64,000 bases of DNA from Saccharomycopsis phalli. Taxonomy: Eukaryota > Ascomycota > Saccharomycetes > Ascoideales > Saccharomycopsidaceae. This document shows, piece by piece, positions 20,101 to 30,071 of the stretch. The notes beneath the pieces were generated by a model. The model ran no database searches and had not been told where the DNA came from. It saw nothing but the letters and a program-made list of their open reading frames with translations. Location of the stretch: positions 62,001-126,000 of the forward strand of contig CP073215.1 of assembly GCA_020342235.1 (NCBI GenBank). The letters are read 5' to 3'. Positions within the stretch are counted from its first letter, which is position 1. Every line of letters begins with the position of its first letter. The translations under genes were made by a program, and so were the position numbers.

Positions 20101-22554
20101 ATGGTGCAATCCACAGACTGTGAGGCGATCTTCCGCTCGGCGGAAATGTCGCTTGTCGAGCTTTTCATCCCCTTGGAGACGGCCCGCGACGTCGTCTATC
20201 GATTAGGCGACCTTGGGCTAGTCCAGTTCCGCGACCTCAATGCCAATGTGTCCTCGTTCCAGCGGGCCTTTGTCAAGGAGTCGCGCCGGTTGGATGAGGT
20301 TCAGCGCCAGTACCGGCTGTTTCGCGCGCGTTTGGACCAGCGGGCGATTCCGGAGCGTCCAGCGGTGACTTCTGGCGCGATTCCATCGACGTCGGAGATT
20401 GACGACTGTGTGGAGAATGCGCGTCTTATTGAGCAGCGGGTGGGGCAGTTGGCAGAGAGTTTGGATGTGTTGGAGCGGAAGCACAAGGACCTTGTGCAGC
20501 ACCGCGGGATTCTAGCTGCTGCTGATGAGTTTCTTGGGCTGTCAGAGGTTGATTTGGCTGGACAAGTGGACCTTTCTGGGCAAGTCCAAGTCGAATTTTC
20601 TGGACAAGTAGACCTTTCTGGACAAGTCCAAGTCGAATTCGTCGCTGGAGTCATTCCCTCTGACAAACTTCAAGTCTTGGAACGCATCTTGTGGCGGACG
20701 CTCCGCGGAAACTTGTTTCTCAAAACCTCCGAAATCCCAGACCCAGTCTACGAGCCAGAGTCAAAGCTGTACGTGCGGAAAACCGCATTCATGGTGTTTT
20801 CCCACGGCCAGTTGCTTCTCACCAAAATCCGCAAGATCGCAGAGTCCCTTGGCGCAGACTTGTACAAAATCGACTGCCAGGACTCGGCCCGGACCCGCAG
20901 CTTGGCGGAAATCAATCGCCAATTGGCCGACGTCCAGTCCGTCTTGGAGACCACAGACACAACTCTCCAAGCCGAATTGATTGCCGTGGCTCAAGAGCTT
21001 CTGACTTGGGACGAGACCATCCGCAAGGAGAAGCTGGTGTACCTGTCGCTCAACTTATTTGACTACGACAAACATCGTAAAGTGCTTCTTGCCGAAGCTT
21101 GGACCCCGACATCCGACTTGGACACGCTCAAACACCACGTGCGAGCCACCTCGGGATATCGTGACGACAACTCAACTGACTTGGCGACAATCGTCAACAT
21201 TCTCTCGACATCAAAGACCCCACCAACGTTCCACCGGCTCAACAAGTTCACATCGGGATTCCAAGCCATTTGTGATGCCTATGGGATTGCAACGTACCAA
21301 GAAGTCAACCCCGGACTTGCTACCATCATCACGTTTCCATTCATGTTTGCCCTCATGTTTGGAGACTTGGGCCATGGAGTTATTCTCCTGATGGTTGGAG
21401 CTGTGTTGGTGTACTACGAAAACACACTTGGCAGCATGAAACGCGATGACATCACCGATATGGCGTATGGAGGCCGTTACATTGTGTTGATGATGGGCTT
21501 GTTCTCGATCTACACCGGGCTCATGTACAACGACATCTTCTCGATCTCAATGTCGCTTTTCCCTTCAGGCTGGAAATGGCCGTCCGAATTTAAGCAAGGC
21601 GACTTGATCGAGGCGTCCCAGACCGGAGTGTACCTTTTTGGCATTGATTCTGCGTGGCACGGTACGGAAAACGGCTTGTTGTTCTTGAACTCGTACAAGA
21701 TGAAGTTGTCCATTGTCATGGGTTACTTGCACATGTTGTACTCGTACATGTTCTCGCTAGCAAACTACATCCACTTCCGCTCGCCCATTGACATTCTCGG
21801 CAACTTCATTCCTGGGTTTTTGTTTATGAACTCCATCTTTGGCTACCTCACGGTGACCATTGTCTACAAGTGGACCGTCGACTGGATCAAGATCGAAAAG
21901 CCGGCGCCGTCGCTCTTGAACACCCTCATTGGCATGTTCTTGTCTCCAGGAACCGTCGACGACCCGCTTTTTGCCGGCCAGGCGCCTTTGCAAGTGTTTT
22001 TGCTAGTCGTGGCTCTCATCTGTGTGCCGTGTCTTCTCTTTGTCAAGCCATTGTACTTGAAACGGAAGCTCGAACAAAAGTACCAGTTGCTTTCCCAGGA
22101 TGACCACGAAGATTCTGAAAATGCCCATGAAAACTCTGAAAATGGCCACGAAAACTCTGAAAATGACCACGAGTCCCACGAAAACTTTGGCGACATCATG
22201 ATCCACCAGGTCATCCACACCATCGAATTCTGTCTCAACTGCGTATCCCACACCGCATCCTACCTTCGTCTTTGGGCATTGTCCCTTGCCCATGCCCAAT
22301 TATCCCAGGTCTTGTGGAGCATGACCCTTGCAAACAGTTTTGGCATGACTGGCGTCTTTGGCGTCTTAATGACCGTCGTCTTGTTTGGCATGTGGCTCAT
22401 CTTGACTTGCTGCGTCTTGGTCGCCATGGAGGGAACTTCCGCAATGTTGCACAGTTTGCGATTGCACTGGGTCGAAAGTATGAGCAAGTTTTTTGAGGGC
22501 AATGGGCACGCGTATAAGCCATTTAGTTTCAAGGCCATTTTGGCGGAAGATTAG
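20101..22554 (+). CDS. VPH1: vacuolar H+-ATPase V0 subunit a (Vph1/Stv1 type)
   Basis: An 817-residue V0 subunit a, the proton half-channel and stator arm of the V-ATPase in vacuole or Golgi membranes. It starts with the family signature [17 protein letters not shown] and GLVQFRDLN. The C-terminal half has several membrane spans and carries [16 protein letters not shown], with the essential proton-path arginine near residue 723. The ATG at 20101 was chosen because it is the first and keeps the conserved N-terminus; a second ATG at 20146 would remove it. Two unusual low-complexity inserts are present: a duplicated 14-residue [13 protein letters not shown] block near residues 150-180, and a HENSEN repeat near 665-695 in a cytosolic loop. 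One such gene is seen, so the Vph1 versus Stv1 identity is not resolved. Confidence 0.93.
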   Translation: MVQSTDCEAIFRSAEMSLVELFIPLETARDVVYRLGDLGLVQFRDLNANVSSFQRAFVKESRRLDEVQRQYRLFRARLDQRAIPERPAVTSGAIPSTSEIDDCVENARLIEQRVGQLAESLDVLERKHKDLVQHRGILAAADEFLGLSEVDLAGQVDLSGQVQVEFSGQVDLSGQVQVEFVAGVIPSDKLQVLERILWRTLRGNLFLKTSEIPDPVYEPESKLYVRKTAFMVFSHGQLLLTKIRKIAESLGADLYKIDCQDSARTRSLAEINRQLADVQSVLETTDTTLQAELIAVAQELLTWDETIRKEKLVYLSLNLFDYDKHRKVLLAEAWTPTSDLDTLKHHVRATSGYRDDNSTDLATIVNILSTSKTPPTFHRLNKFTSGFQAICDAYGIATYQEVNPGLATIITFPFMFALMFGDLGHGVILLMVGAVLVYYENTLGSMKRDDITDMAYGGRYIVLMMGLFSIYTGLMYNDIFSISMSLFPSGWKWPSEFKQGDLIEASQTGVYLFGIDSAWHGTENGLLFLNSYKMKLSIVMGYLHMLYSYMFSLANYIHFRSPIDILGNFIPGFLFMNSIFGYLTVTIVYKWTVDWIKIEKPAPSLLNTLIGMFLSPGTVDDPLFAGQAPLQVFLLVVALICVPCLLFVKPLYLKRKLEQKYQLLSQDDHEDSENAHENSENGHENSENDHESHENFGDIMIHQVIHTIEFCLNCVSHTASYLRLWALSLAHAQLSQVLWSMTLANSFGMTGVFGVLMTVVLFGMWLILTCCVLVAMEGTSAMLHSLRLHWVESMSKFFEGNGHAYKPFSFKAILAED
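20557..20645 (+). repeat. duplicated 42 bp block within the V-ATPase gene
   Basis: Two copies of a 42 bp in-frame unit encode [13 protein letters not shown], with a shorter AGQV lead-in, inside the N-terminal cytosolic domain of the V-ATPase a subunit. Such a block is not part of the conserved family sequence. Confidence 0.75.
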
Positions 22555-22618
22555 TGCGCAGTGTCGGACTAGAGTGAATAGTGATATATATGAATGTTGA
22601 ATCGTTGTAGGAGTGACA

Positions 22619-22735
22619 TTGGTCTGATGTAGTGGGTATTATGAAGTGATGTAGTCGGTATTATGAAGTGATTAGTGGGAAAATGATCGTGGGAAAGTGA
22701 TTAGTGGGAAAGTGACTACGTAGTGGAAAAGTGGA
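22619..22735. repeat. short tandem repeats after the V-ATPase gene
   Basis: Two copies of a GATGTAGTSGGTATTATGAA unit are followed by three copies of a GTGATTAGTGGGAAA-type unit, starting about 65 bp past the stop codon. Confidence 0.65.
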
Positions 22736-22934
22736 CTATAATTGTAGTTACATCCTCCGGAAATGTCATGAAAAGAAGGTGCCAGTGTCTATTCTCTGTC
22801 CATAGAGTGACAACTTATGCTCAGATATCTACCTATTATAGATCTATTTTATTCCTTTGTAATTGAATAATCAAAACGGTAATAATATTAATTATTAATT
22901 TTGTATTTCATCAAGGCCTGATAGAATTCGACCT

Positions 22935-23000
22935 TCCAAGAGCTCTGAGCTTTGGAGCATGTATGATGGAGGAGAGTGAGCGCCGCATCTTTTGCACCGT
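22935..23000. repeat. dispersed fossil fragment shared with 43030-43090
   Basis: A segment with AGAGCTCTGA and GTATGATGGAGGA matches the region near 43030-43090. It is a short, diverged shared fragment of unknown parent element. The surrounding gap between the V-ATPase stop and the REV3 stop (22555-24269) has no gene that I can support. Confidence 0.4.
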
Positions 23001-23659
23001 CGAAACGGTAATGATGATTGAATTTCTTTGTACAAGAGATATCCCCTCATACGAGCCTATCATGGGTTTTACATTACATTACTACTGCATGTTATACCTT
23101 CTATAGTACATCCCAACGTAGAATAACTCCTCCGTTATAGTTGGCCTACTGGTTTTCAACCTCAACAGAGAAATTTTGCGTCAAATCCATTCAGACTGCG
23201 CAAGCTTCTGTAAATAGAATAGACTTGGCTAGCCCATTTCTACAGATGAAAAGTCTCCCTCGAGCATAGCATTGACGCACTAATGATGTGGGCTCCTCTA
23301 AATATTTGATTGACACAATCTCAGTTTCACTCACGTCTCTCAAATTTAGTCGTGTTAGTTAACCCGTCGTCTATACAAATGTACATCCAAGACCTTTTAG
23401 CCTACATGTCTATCATAGCCGACGTGATCGCATAATCTATATACCAAAATACTACCGACCGAGCCGTCCTACTTGCATAATCAGAAACATGCTCTCTACG
23501 TATTTGATAAACAAATGTGTTTTGGCTATTCGACTCGTGGTTGTAATAATATTGGGGCTATACCTATACTGATGGTCTGGTCATGTGACTGAACCAGACC
23601 ATGCAGTTGTAGGTGGATGTCATCACGTGATGCAAGTATGTCCTATAACACCCATGGGC

Positions 23660-24050
23660 CATTTATACACTGGGCCAATGTAATAATAATATTTATTAAA
23701 GACTATAGCTATATGGCTCCGGCGATTTATACTTTGCCGTCTATGACCAAGGACGGTGCTGTAGCAAAAAGAGAAACTACCGGTCCTACACTGACGAGTA
23801 GAACCCAATAAGTTGAAGCTTCGCTGTATCTGAGAAGATACTGGCTTAATTGCAGTGATGATTCTTTAATTACTGTGGCAATTCCTTGATTACTGTGGCA
23901 ATTCCTTGATCACTGTGGCGATTCCTTAGTGTATCTGTTCTTGGGCTAGTCTCTGCGCTGATAAAAGTCTTTATTTTATGTGAAACTAAGCTTTGGCCGC
24001 TGAGTAGTTGGTTGATAGTGCTGAGTATTTGCCCGGTACCCATGTTAGAT
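23660..24050 (+). mobile_element. LTR-like fossil repeat, family B, diverged copy
   Basis: This segment shares several blocks with 55440-56105 (+), 42480-42860 (-) and 43425-43610 (-). The shared blocks include TTTATACTTTGCCGTCTA, GACCAAGGACGGTGC, TATCTGAGAAGA, TCTGTTCTTGGGCT and TATGTGAAACTAAGC. It is non-coding, old and clearly incomplete relative to the copy at 55580-56105. A local triplication of a GTGGCAATTCCTTGAT unit lies inside it near 23870-23930. The parent family is unknown; solo-LTR-like behaviour is inferred from dispersal and the lack of coding sequence. Confidence 0.5.
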
Positions 24051-24269
24051 TGAAATTGGGCTAGGCTATTATTTCTTTCATTACTTTTCTATTTATGGTA
24101 TTATCCGCATCATGAGTACCATTTTATCAGACTAAAAGTCTATTCAATTGAAATCTATTCAATCGAAAATTATCCAATCAACAGTCCATCAATACATCTT
24201 CATATTAACAACATCCTAATCCTATATTACACTTGTATAATTTACAATGTCACCATCATGCATGTACCA

Positions 24270-27200
24270 TCAGACCAACCCAACATCTTGCAAAACCCGA
24301 CGTATGGAACCCATCTTCTCTTGCCATTTGACCCTCGAGTAAAACACACTACAGTCTGAATTGCTACACGCAATCTCAGTAACGTTTCCTGCTCCCAATT
24401 GGTACACAGAACAGTCTCTGCAAACACGTATACTCTGCCTCAAGTTGTCCTCAGCCGATTTCAAGCTGCAAATCAAATCCAATGACGTCTCGTGGATATT
24501 CGCATGGCACGTGTCGCAAAACCTCCCCACTGTGGCCAATTTGTCGCAGGTTAAACAGGAGCCTCCTTCAATGTACCTCTGGAGCAAGTTCCCAGCCTTT
24601 GGGTCGAGGTAATTGGCTTTCTTGGGAATCTCGTAGTACCAGTCCTTAATATCGACGCCCACGAGATTGAATACTCGTTCCAACGGCGGAATAAGGATCT
24701 TGGTGATGTAGTACTCGCTATCGAGCTCCAAATCGCCATTGTGCATAATGTCCTGGAGCAACACCGCCTTATCGCGCAACCTTGTACCCCATCTGGCTCG
24801 GAGAATCACATAGGGTACTCTTTCCTTGTACTGCGGCTCGTAGCCCTTGTCGGTGTTCATTTTTTTTTGAACGAGCATGGCTCCTGGCGGCATGGATTCA
24901 ACGCTCTTGTAGGCACCCATCTTCACCTCACGGGCAAACGAAAAGTCCTGGATGGATACATTGTTGTCCATTATTTTTGTAAACTCGCCTGTGACATATT
25001 CCTTCACCGAGGAAAGATCAGCCGTGTCAAAAAGAAGCCGGAGCGACTTTTCCAAGATCTTCAGCTGCGCAGGAATACCGTCCCGACGAACGGTTTCAAT
25101 GCCCTTGGCATCAAATATCGGCTCGACCTGGTCCTCGGACTCGTATGAGTAGCCTATATACCGCTTCTTGGCAAGAAGCATACAAGGGAAGTACACCTTT
25201 TCAAACTTGAGCGCCATGGGCTTGGGATTCATCTCGGTGACTGCTAAAGCAATCTCGCGGCCCAATTGAAACGCCTCTTGCTTACTTCGACCTGGAAGAT
25301 ACACAAATAAACTGTCGGTGTCGCCGTAAACAATTTTTGCATTCCATTTTTCGTTGGCCTCAATGAAATTGATGGACCGTTCCAAAGTCTCTCTTCCGGT
25401 TTGAACAATGGCATCGGCAATATCTGAACAGGGCATTCGCCCCGAAAACGTCGCTGAAGTGTACCCATAGGTCACATTTGCAATCAACTTCAAAGCTAGC
25501 TGGAGGTTGTTGTATATTCTCTTCACACTGGGGTCATTGAACAACTTCATGGTATCTTTTAGCATCACTCTAGTATCAAGAAGCTCCGTGAGCATCTTTG
25601 CCAACAACGACTTCCTCACAGACAGGTTCACAAACATGAGCCCGTTTGGGGACAAGCTGATGTCGTTCTTCAACAACTCAATGAGTCCTGGTGGGATAGC
25701 AAAGCTATGGACCCCCAACCGGGCCTTTTTAGTGGCATCGAAGCCGCGGAGCCGCCCTAAACACGTGGAGTAGCAGTAGTTGTAGGCGATAATGATCGAG
25801 GGATATAACGACTGGAAGTCCAAGACCACCAAGGGGCTCTTGTAGAACCCTGATATCGGCTCCATCACGAGAGGGATACACTCCAAAGCCTTTTGCTTGC
25901 GGACCTGTCTCCGTGACGGAGAAAGTGTCACGTAGTTTTCCAGCTTGGTGAGCCGAAGGAGAATCGACTCGACTTTGTACTGTGACCCGCGATAAAACAC
26001 CGAGTAAAAGTCGATTCCTCCTACTCTAGCCTGCTCCACGATTCGCGATATCACGTCTAGCTTGTCCAAGACATCAACACAGTAGCCGATTCTAGTCATG
26101 AAATAGTTTAAAAGTAGCGACACTTCTCCCGGAGTGCCGCCAAACATTTTTGTAAGCCTGTCTGTGCTGTAGCGTGGAATGTGGTGCTGAAGTACATGGT
26201 GCACCACGTTCTCCAAAGTGTAGCTGGAGAGCGTCAATTCCTTGCGCAAAAGCCTCCAAATATTCAACATGTGTCTTCCTGTGATGGATATCCCCGAGGC
26301 ATGCGAATATCCGTACTTGTCGGTCACTTTATTCTGGGTATATTGATGCACCCTGGACAAGTCCTGGCATATATCGTAGCCCATTTCCTGGCACCGCTCT
26401 ATGATATATCCCCATGAGGACCCGTGGATCTCGTATCCTGCTAAAATGTCGGGGTCAAACAACCGGACGAGCGACACTAGTTCCTTGAAGATGTCCATTT
26501 CTTCAGGAAACACCTCAACTGCCGCATCGATCAATGAGCTGTACTTCCCGTTGGACCGGATCAAGATGCCAGAGTCGGCGATATCGAGCTTCACATTGAG
26601 CCCGTGAGCTTTCCAGAAGATGGCTGTTACTGGGTCGAGTTTCGAGTCGGGCGAAAAGCCCAGTCTGGTGGTGATGTGGGTTTCAATCTGCAACACACTG
26701 AGGTTGTTGTATCCATCAGGCCGTCTTGAGATCACAGTAGGGGTGGAGGTGCTTTTCTGTCGATGGGAATGTTGTTGGGGCGTATAACAGTGTTCCAGAC
26801 TGGCCACGTCCTGATGCGTTGGTTTTGGAACAATGTACTGGAACGTTTTTGAGGCTAGTGGGTAGAGAACGGTGTCTGATTTTGCTGCCTCCACGAGCTT
26901 TGAAATGCTCTTGCCATTGACTTGTATTCCTGGTAACTGTGAGGCGTCGGTGCAAGGGATCTTGTACCGCTTGTTGTTGTAGACAAACGGCACGTCGGGG
27001 ATGTCTTTTTTGCGGCTGTAAAAAGGGTCCTGATACGCGTGCCGAGGAAGAGCTAGCTGGGCGATGTTTTCGTCCAATTCCGCGACACGGGGCGGCGACT
27101 GGTACATGAAGCACCTGCCGACATTGAAGCCGTCCATCGGCACAAACCGGGTGGTGGCTGTTCTTCGTTTGGGTTCGTCGGTGAGGTTGAAGCTGATGTC

Positions 27201-28373
27201 GTCGAACGAGAAGCTGGTGTCGATTGTATCGTTGAGGGAGCGCATCTTGACTTTGAATAGGTCCATGGGCATAGGTCGCTTTACTGGGCTGATATCCGGG
27301 GCATTTTGCGAGAAGATTTCCCCCGGTTGGGTGGAGTCTTGCAGGGGGATGCTGAGAAGCTCAAACGGCGTGGGAAGTGACTGGAAGTATTCTGGTTCGT
27401 CAATGTAGTTGCGGAACGTCTTGGAGACGTCTGTCTTGGAGACGTCATCGTGCTGCCGAGCCAACAACCTGACGTACTTGAAAATATCGTCCAACTCCTG
27501 CTGGTCGATCCACAGATTCTTGTCTGTGGTTCTGGGGACCTGTTTCGGCGCCACGTAGCGCCTGAGGCCGGAAATCCGTCTGCGGTACTGGCTGTCTCTC
27601 CACAACTCCAAGAGGCTGGAAATGTGCTTGGAAGGCGCGGGAGGCGCGATTTTCTCGGCAAACGAGGCGTGGAGGTTGCGGACATGGATATCCTGACGGT
27701 TTAAGATCCAGTCTGCCATGACATCGATCTCCAAGAAGGTGTTGCTGGTGCGGGGGAAATTGCGGCCAAGCACGTTTTCCGGGGAGAGGAACGTGTTTGT
27801 GTAGTCAATGACATTGTCATTGAGTTTCTGGGTGTAGAATGGGTCGTCTGTATTGTAGATTGGGCGCCTGAACCAGCACTGGCGGAGTTTCAACCAGCCG
27901 CAGCCAAACAAGTTGTAGTCTGTCATGAACTGAAGCACAAGCGAGGTGTTTGCCTCGTAGGACTTCCCAAGGGGCTCCAATGCGTCGAGGGCCTTTTGTT
28001 TGAGCGACGGATTCGTGAGATTGACTTTAAAGAACACCCGATAACCGACATGGTACCCATAAAACGGCACGGCTTTGCACGGAAGCACGTTGGCTATACA
28101 TTCTGGGGCCCGGGAAACGAGCCAGCTGGCGAATTCGGTGATTCCAGCAATGTCTGCGAATTGTTTATCGGCCTCGAGGAAGAAATAATGGTGTACTCCG
28201 TGGACATGGACGCATACGGTGTGGCCCGAGGGAATATGTCCATAGACACGAATCACAGTGGAGGATTGCAATTCGGATTTGCCGTCGAGCCGCGAGGCGT
28301 GGCTATTATATGAATCGGTGGCGACGATCTGGACATGGAGCGTGGAGCTATCCAAGGATGAAGCGGAGGACAT
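24270..28373 (-). CDS. REV3: DNA polymerase zeta catalytic subunit
   Basis: A 1367-residue B-family polymerase for translesion synthesis. Visible motifs are the N-terminal polymerase region (GHIPSGHTVCVHVHGVHHYFF), motif A DFQSLYPSIIIAYNYC near residue 853, motif B NVTYGYTSATFSGRMPC and motif C YGDTDSLFV near 1015. Two C-terminal cysteine clusters follow: CLTCDK...CDTCH near 1271, then CRDC...CSNSDC. The second cluster normally binds an Fe-S centre and the Pol31/Pol32 accessory subunits. It is somewhat shorter than S. cerevisiae Rev3 (1504). The start at 28373 is the first ATG of the frame, and no nearby alternative exists. Only 20 bp separate it from the divergent ATG29 start, so the promoters of the two genes interlock. 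Confidence 0.95.
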   Translation of the reverse strand: MSSASSLDSSTLHVQIVATDSYNSHASRLDGKSELQSSTVIRVYGHIPSGHTVCVHVHGVHHYFFLEADKQFADIAGITEFASWLVSRAPECIANVLPCKAVPFYGYHVGYRVFFKVNLTNPSLKQKALDALEPLGKSYEANTSLVLQFMTDYNLFGCGWLKLRQCWFRRPIYNTDDPFYTQKLNDNVIDYTNTFLSPENVLGRNFPRTSNTFLEIDVMADWILNRQDIHVRNLHASFAEKIAPPAPSKHISSLLELWRDSQYRRRISGLRRYVAPKQVPRTTDKNLWIDQQELDDIFKYVRLLARQHDDVSKTDVSKTFRNYIDEPEYFQSLPTPFELLSIPLQDSTQPGEIFSQNAPDISPVKRPMPMDLFKVKMRSLNDTIDTSFSFDDISFNLTDEPKRRTATTRFVPMDGFNVGRCFMYQSPPRVAELDENIAQLALPRHAYQDPFYSRKKDIPDVPFVYNNKRYKIPCTDASQLPGIQVNGKSISKLVEAAKSDTVLYPLASKTFQYIVPKPTHQDVASLEHCYTPQQHSHRQKSTSTPTVISRRPDGYNNLSVLQIETHITTRLGFSPDSKLDPVTAIFWKAHGLNVKLDIADSGILIRSNGKYSSLIDAAVEVFPEEMDIFKELVSLVRLFDPDILAGYEIHGSSWGYIIERCQEMGYDICQDLSRVHQYTQNKVTDKYGYSHASGISITGRHMLNIWRLLRKELTLSSYTLENVVHHVLQHHIPRYSTDRLTKMFGGTPGEVSLLLNYFMTRIGYCVDVLDKLDVISRIVEQARVGGIDFYSVFYRGSQYKVESILLRLTKLENYVTLSPSRRQVRKQKALECIPLVMEPISGFYKSPLVVLDFQSLYPSIIIAYNYCYSTCLGRLRGFDATKKARLGVHSFAIPPGLIELLKNDISLSPNGLMFVNLSVRKSLLAKMLTELLDTRVMLKDTMKLFNDPSVKRIYNNLQLALKLIANVTYGYTSATFSGRMPCSDIADAIVQTGRETLERSINFIEANEKWNAKIVYGDTDSLFVYLPGRSKQEAFQLGREIALAVTEMNPKPMALKFEKVYFPCMLLAKKRYIGYSYESEDQVEPIFDAKGIETVRRDGIPAQLKILEKSLRLLFDTADLSSVKEYVTGEFTKIMDNNVSIQDFSFAREVKMGAYKSVESMPPGAMLVQKKMNTDKGYEPQYKERVPYVILRARWGTRLRDKAVLLQDIMHNGDLELDSEYYITKILIPPLERVFNLVGVDIKDWYYEIPKKANYLDPKAGNLLQRYIEGGSCLTCDKLATVGRFCDTCHANIHETSLDLICSLKSAEDNLRQSIRVCRDCSVYQLGAGNVTEIACSNSDCSVFYSRVKWQEKMGSIRRVLQDVGLV

Positions 28374-28393
28374 GAATTTCCATGCAGCCAGAC

Positions 28394-29102
28394 ATGAGTC
28401 AAGGGAGAACGGTTGTGTACTTGCGATTCCCGTTTGAGCGGGGCGGGTTCACGGACCCTGAAAATGTGAGTGGAGAGCGGGATATATATATATACTAACC
28501 AGGCGTGTTGGAGTATGGACCATGAGAAGGAGTTGGCCAAGTGGCTAGATGAGCAAGCGGACGAAAAGCGGTTGGACTATGGCCAAGTGCAAGTGCGATT
28601 TCCTGGGGTGCCGCTTGCGTTTCTCAAGCAGCAAGTGTTTTGGATCTATCGGAGCCGGCTTGAAAAGGCTCGGCCCAAGGTCGTGAGAGCGAGGTTGGAT
28701 GACCGGGGTGTGGAGTGTGACTACAGCCGGCTCTTTAAGCCGGAGTATAATACTCAGATTGTGCGGGAGTATGATACCAAGCTTGGGAAGGAACAAGGGT
28801 ATGACGCTGGGGTGGATTATTCGAGTTTGGGTGGCTCGAAATCGGATGGTTCGCTGGGGCAGTTGAATGAGGTGACGACGCACTTGCAAAGTTTGCGGAT
28901 TTTCTCGAGTCGTCCGCCGCAGATTGATGATGAGGAGGGGGAGGAGGGGGATGTTGGAGGGGAGCAATTGATTGGGGAGGGACAAGTTATTGAGGAGGGA
29001 CAGGTTATTGAGGAGGAAGGGGAGATTGGTGGGGATATTTTTGGGGAGACGGGGAATCCGTTGATTGATCATATCAAGTATATAGCGAATAAGTATAAGT
29101 AG
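28394..29102 (+). CDS. ATG29: autophagy protein Atg29, one 37-nt intron
   Basis: The coding sequence joins 28394-28465 and 28503-29102, 223 residues in all. Atg29 acts with Atg17 and Atg31 to scaffold the phagophore assembly site. Exon 1 encodes MSQGRTVVYLRFPFERGGF then TDPEN. The intron starts GTGAGT and ends TACTAACCAG, with only three bases after the branch motif, and is phase 0. Exon 2 gives the Atg29 core: a charged helix, then VQVRFPGVPLAFLKQQVFWI, resembling the FLxxQxxWLY element of the family, then RLEKAR. The C-terminus is acidic and repetitive (GEGQVIEEGQVIEEEGEI). Without splicing the frame can start only at ATG 28515 and would lose the conserved N-terminus. Identification is by remembered family pattern and could be checked by profile search. 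Confidence 0.75.
28483..28494. promoter_or_regulatory. TATA run within the ATG29 intron, likely REV3 promoter
   Basis: An ATATATATATAT run lies inside the 37-nt ATG29 intron, about 110 bp upstream of the REV3 ATG on the opposite strand. Because the two starts are 20 bp apart, REV3's promoter has to lie inside ATG29, and this is the only TATA-like sequence there. This is inference from position. Confidence 0.4.
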
Positions 29103-29116
29103 GGTGTATGGAATGA

Positions 29117-29240
29117 ATTGGGTGAAATGAATTGAGTGAAATGAATTGAGTGAAATGAATTGAGTGAAATGAATTGAGTGAAATGAATTGAGTGAAATGA
29201 ATTGAGTGAAATGAATTGAGTGAAATGAATTGAGTGAGTG
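29117..29240. repeat. tandem repeat, 14 bp unit x about 8-9
   Basis: A near-perfect array of TGAAATGAATTGAG starts within about 15 bp of the ATG29 stop codon, so it is likely in its 3' UTR. It has very low divergence between units. Confidence 0.85.
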
Positions 29241-29559
29241 ATGAGTGGAATGAATTGAGTAATGAGTAGATGAATTAATCAATGGTACGACAACAATGGC
29301 ATGGCAGTTGACAAACTGGAGTCAATTAATCAAGTCCTGTCAATGAGAAGTCGAATCAACATCCAGCTTGTGATTAATTACCTTGCTACATTCACAAATT
29401 GTCCACATTGTCATTTAATAGTCATTACAAATACTTTCGTCAACCATCCATATTTAAATAGCTAGTTTATACCAGAACCTTGTTACAATAGCATGTCGAC
29501 TATACTACATCTTGCGTATACAAGTAATTACGTCCGGACTAATTACGCCCACATCCTAC

Positions 29560-29690
29560 TTAGGTCCTACATGCTTTATGTCCTACATGCTTTATGTCCC
29601 ACATTTTAATTACGTCCAAACTAATATGTCCAAACTAATATGTCCAAACTAATATGCCCAAACTAATACGTCCAAACTACTAATACACCC
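29560..29690. repeat. short tandem repeats, 15-16 bp units
   Basis: Copies of TGTCCTACATGCTTTA are followed by five copies of AATATGTCCAAACT. They lie in the intergenic gap 29103-30071, which holds no gene that I can support. The gap is the promoter region of the second SAT4/HAL5-type kinase. Confidence 0.7.
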
Positions 29691-30071
29691 TATCCTAATA
29701 TACTATCATCCTAATCTATCCTATTATCCCATCCTATTATCCCATCCCATTGTCCTATTATTCCATCACACTACCTCACCACTCAATTTCATCCTGTCTC
29801 ACCACACTCATAAATCCCGCACTCACCCGAGCCACCAAAATCAAGCTAAAACCCCCAGAAATACACCACCCACCCGCCACCACACTATATATCCCCCTCC
29901 GCAAAAATCCGGCCTCGCCTCTACGCTCCTGCCCCGATTCCGGCGCCTGACAGACCCTGTGGTAGACAGATGCCCGCTGACGAAAATTGCTTTTCCATGA
30001 ACTAACCATCTGAAACAACGCACTACCCAGGAAATAAATACAAATAGACCGCAGTTCAGCGAATAGCAAAG

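Noticed and set aside
28545-29282. A 245-codon frame antisense to ATG29 with FHSIHFTQ repeats
   Set aside because: The repeats come from the 14 bp minisatellite, and the rest mirrors the ATG29 exon.
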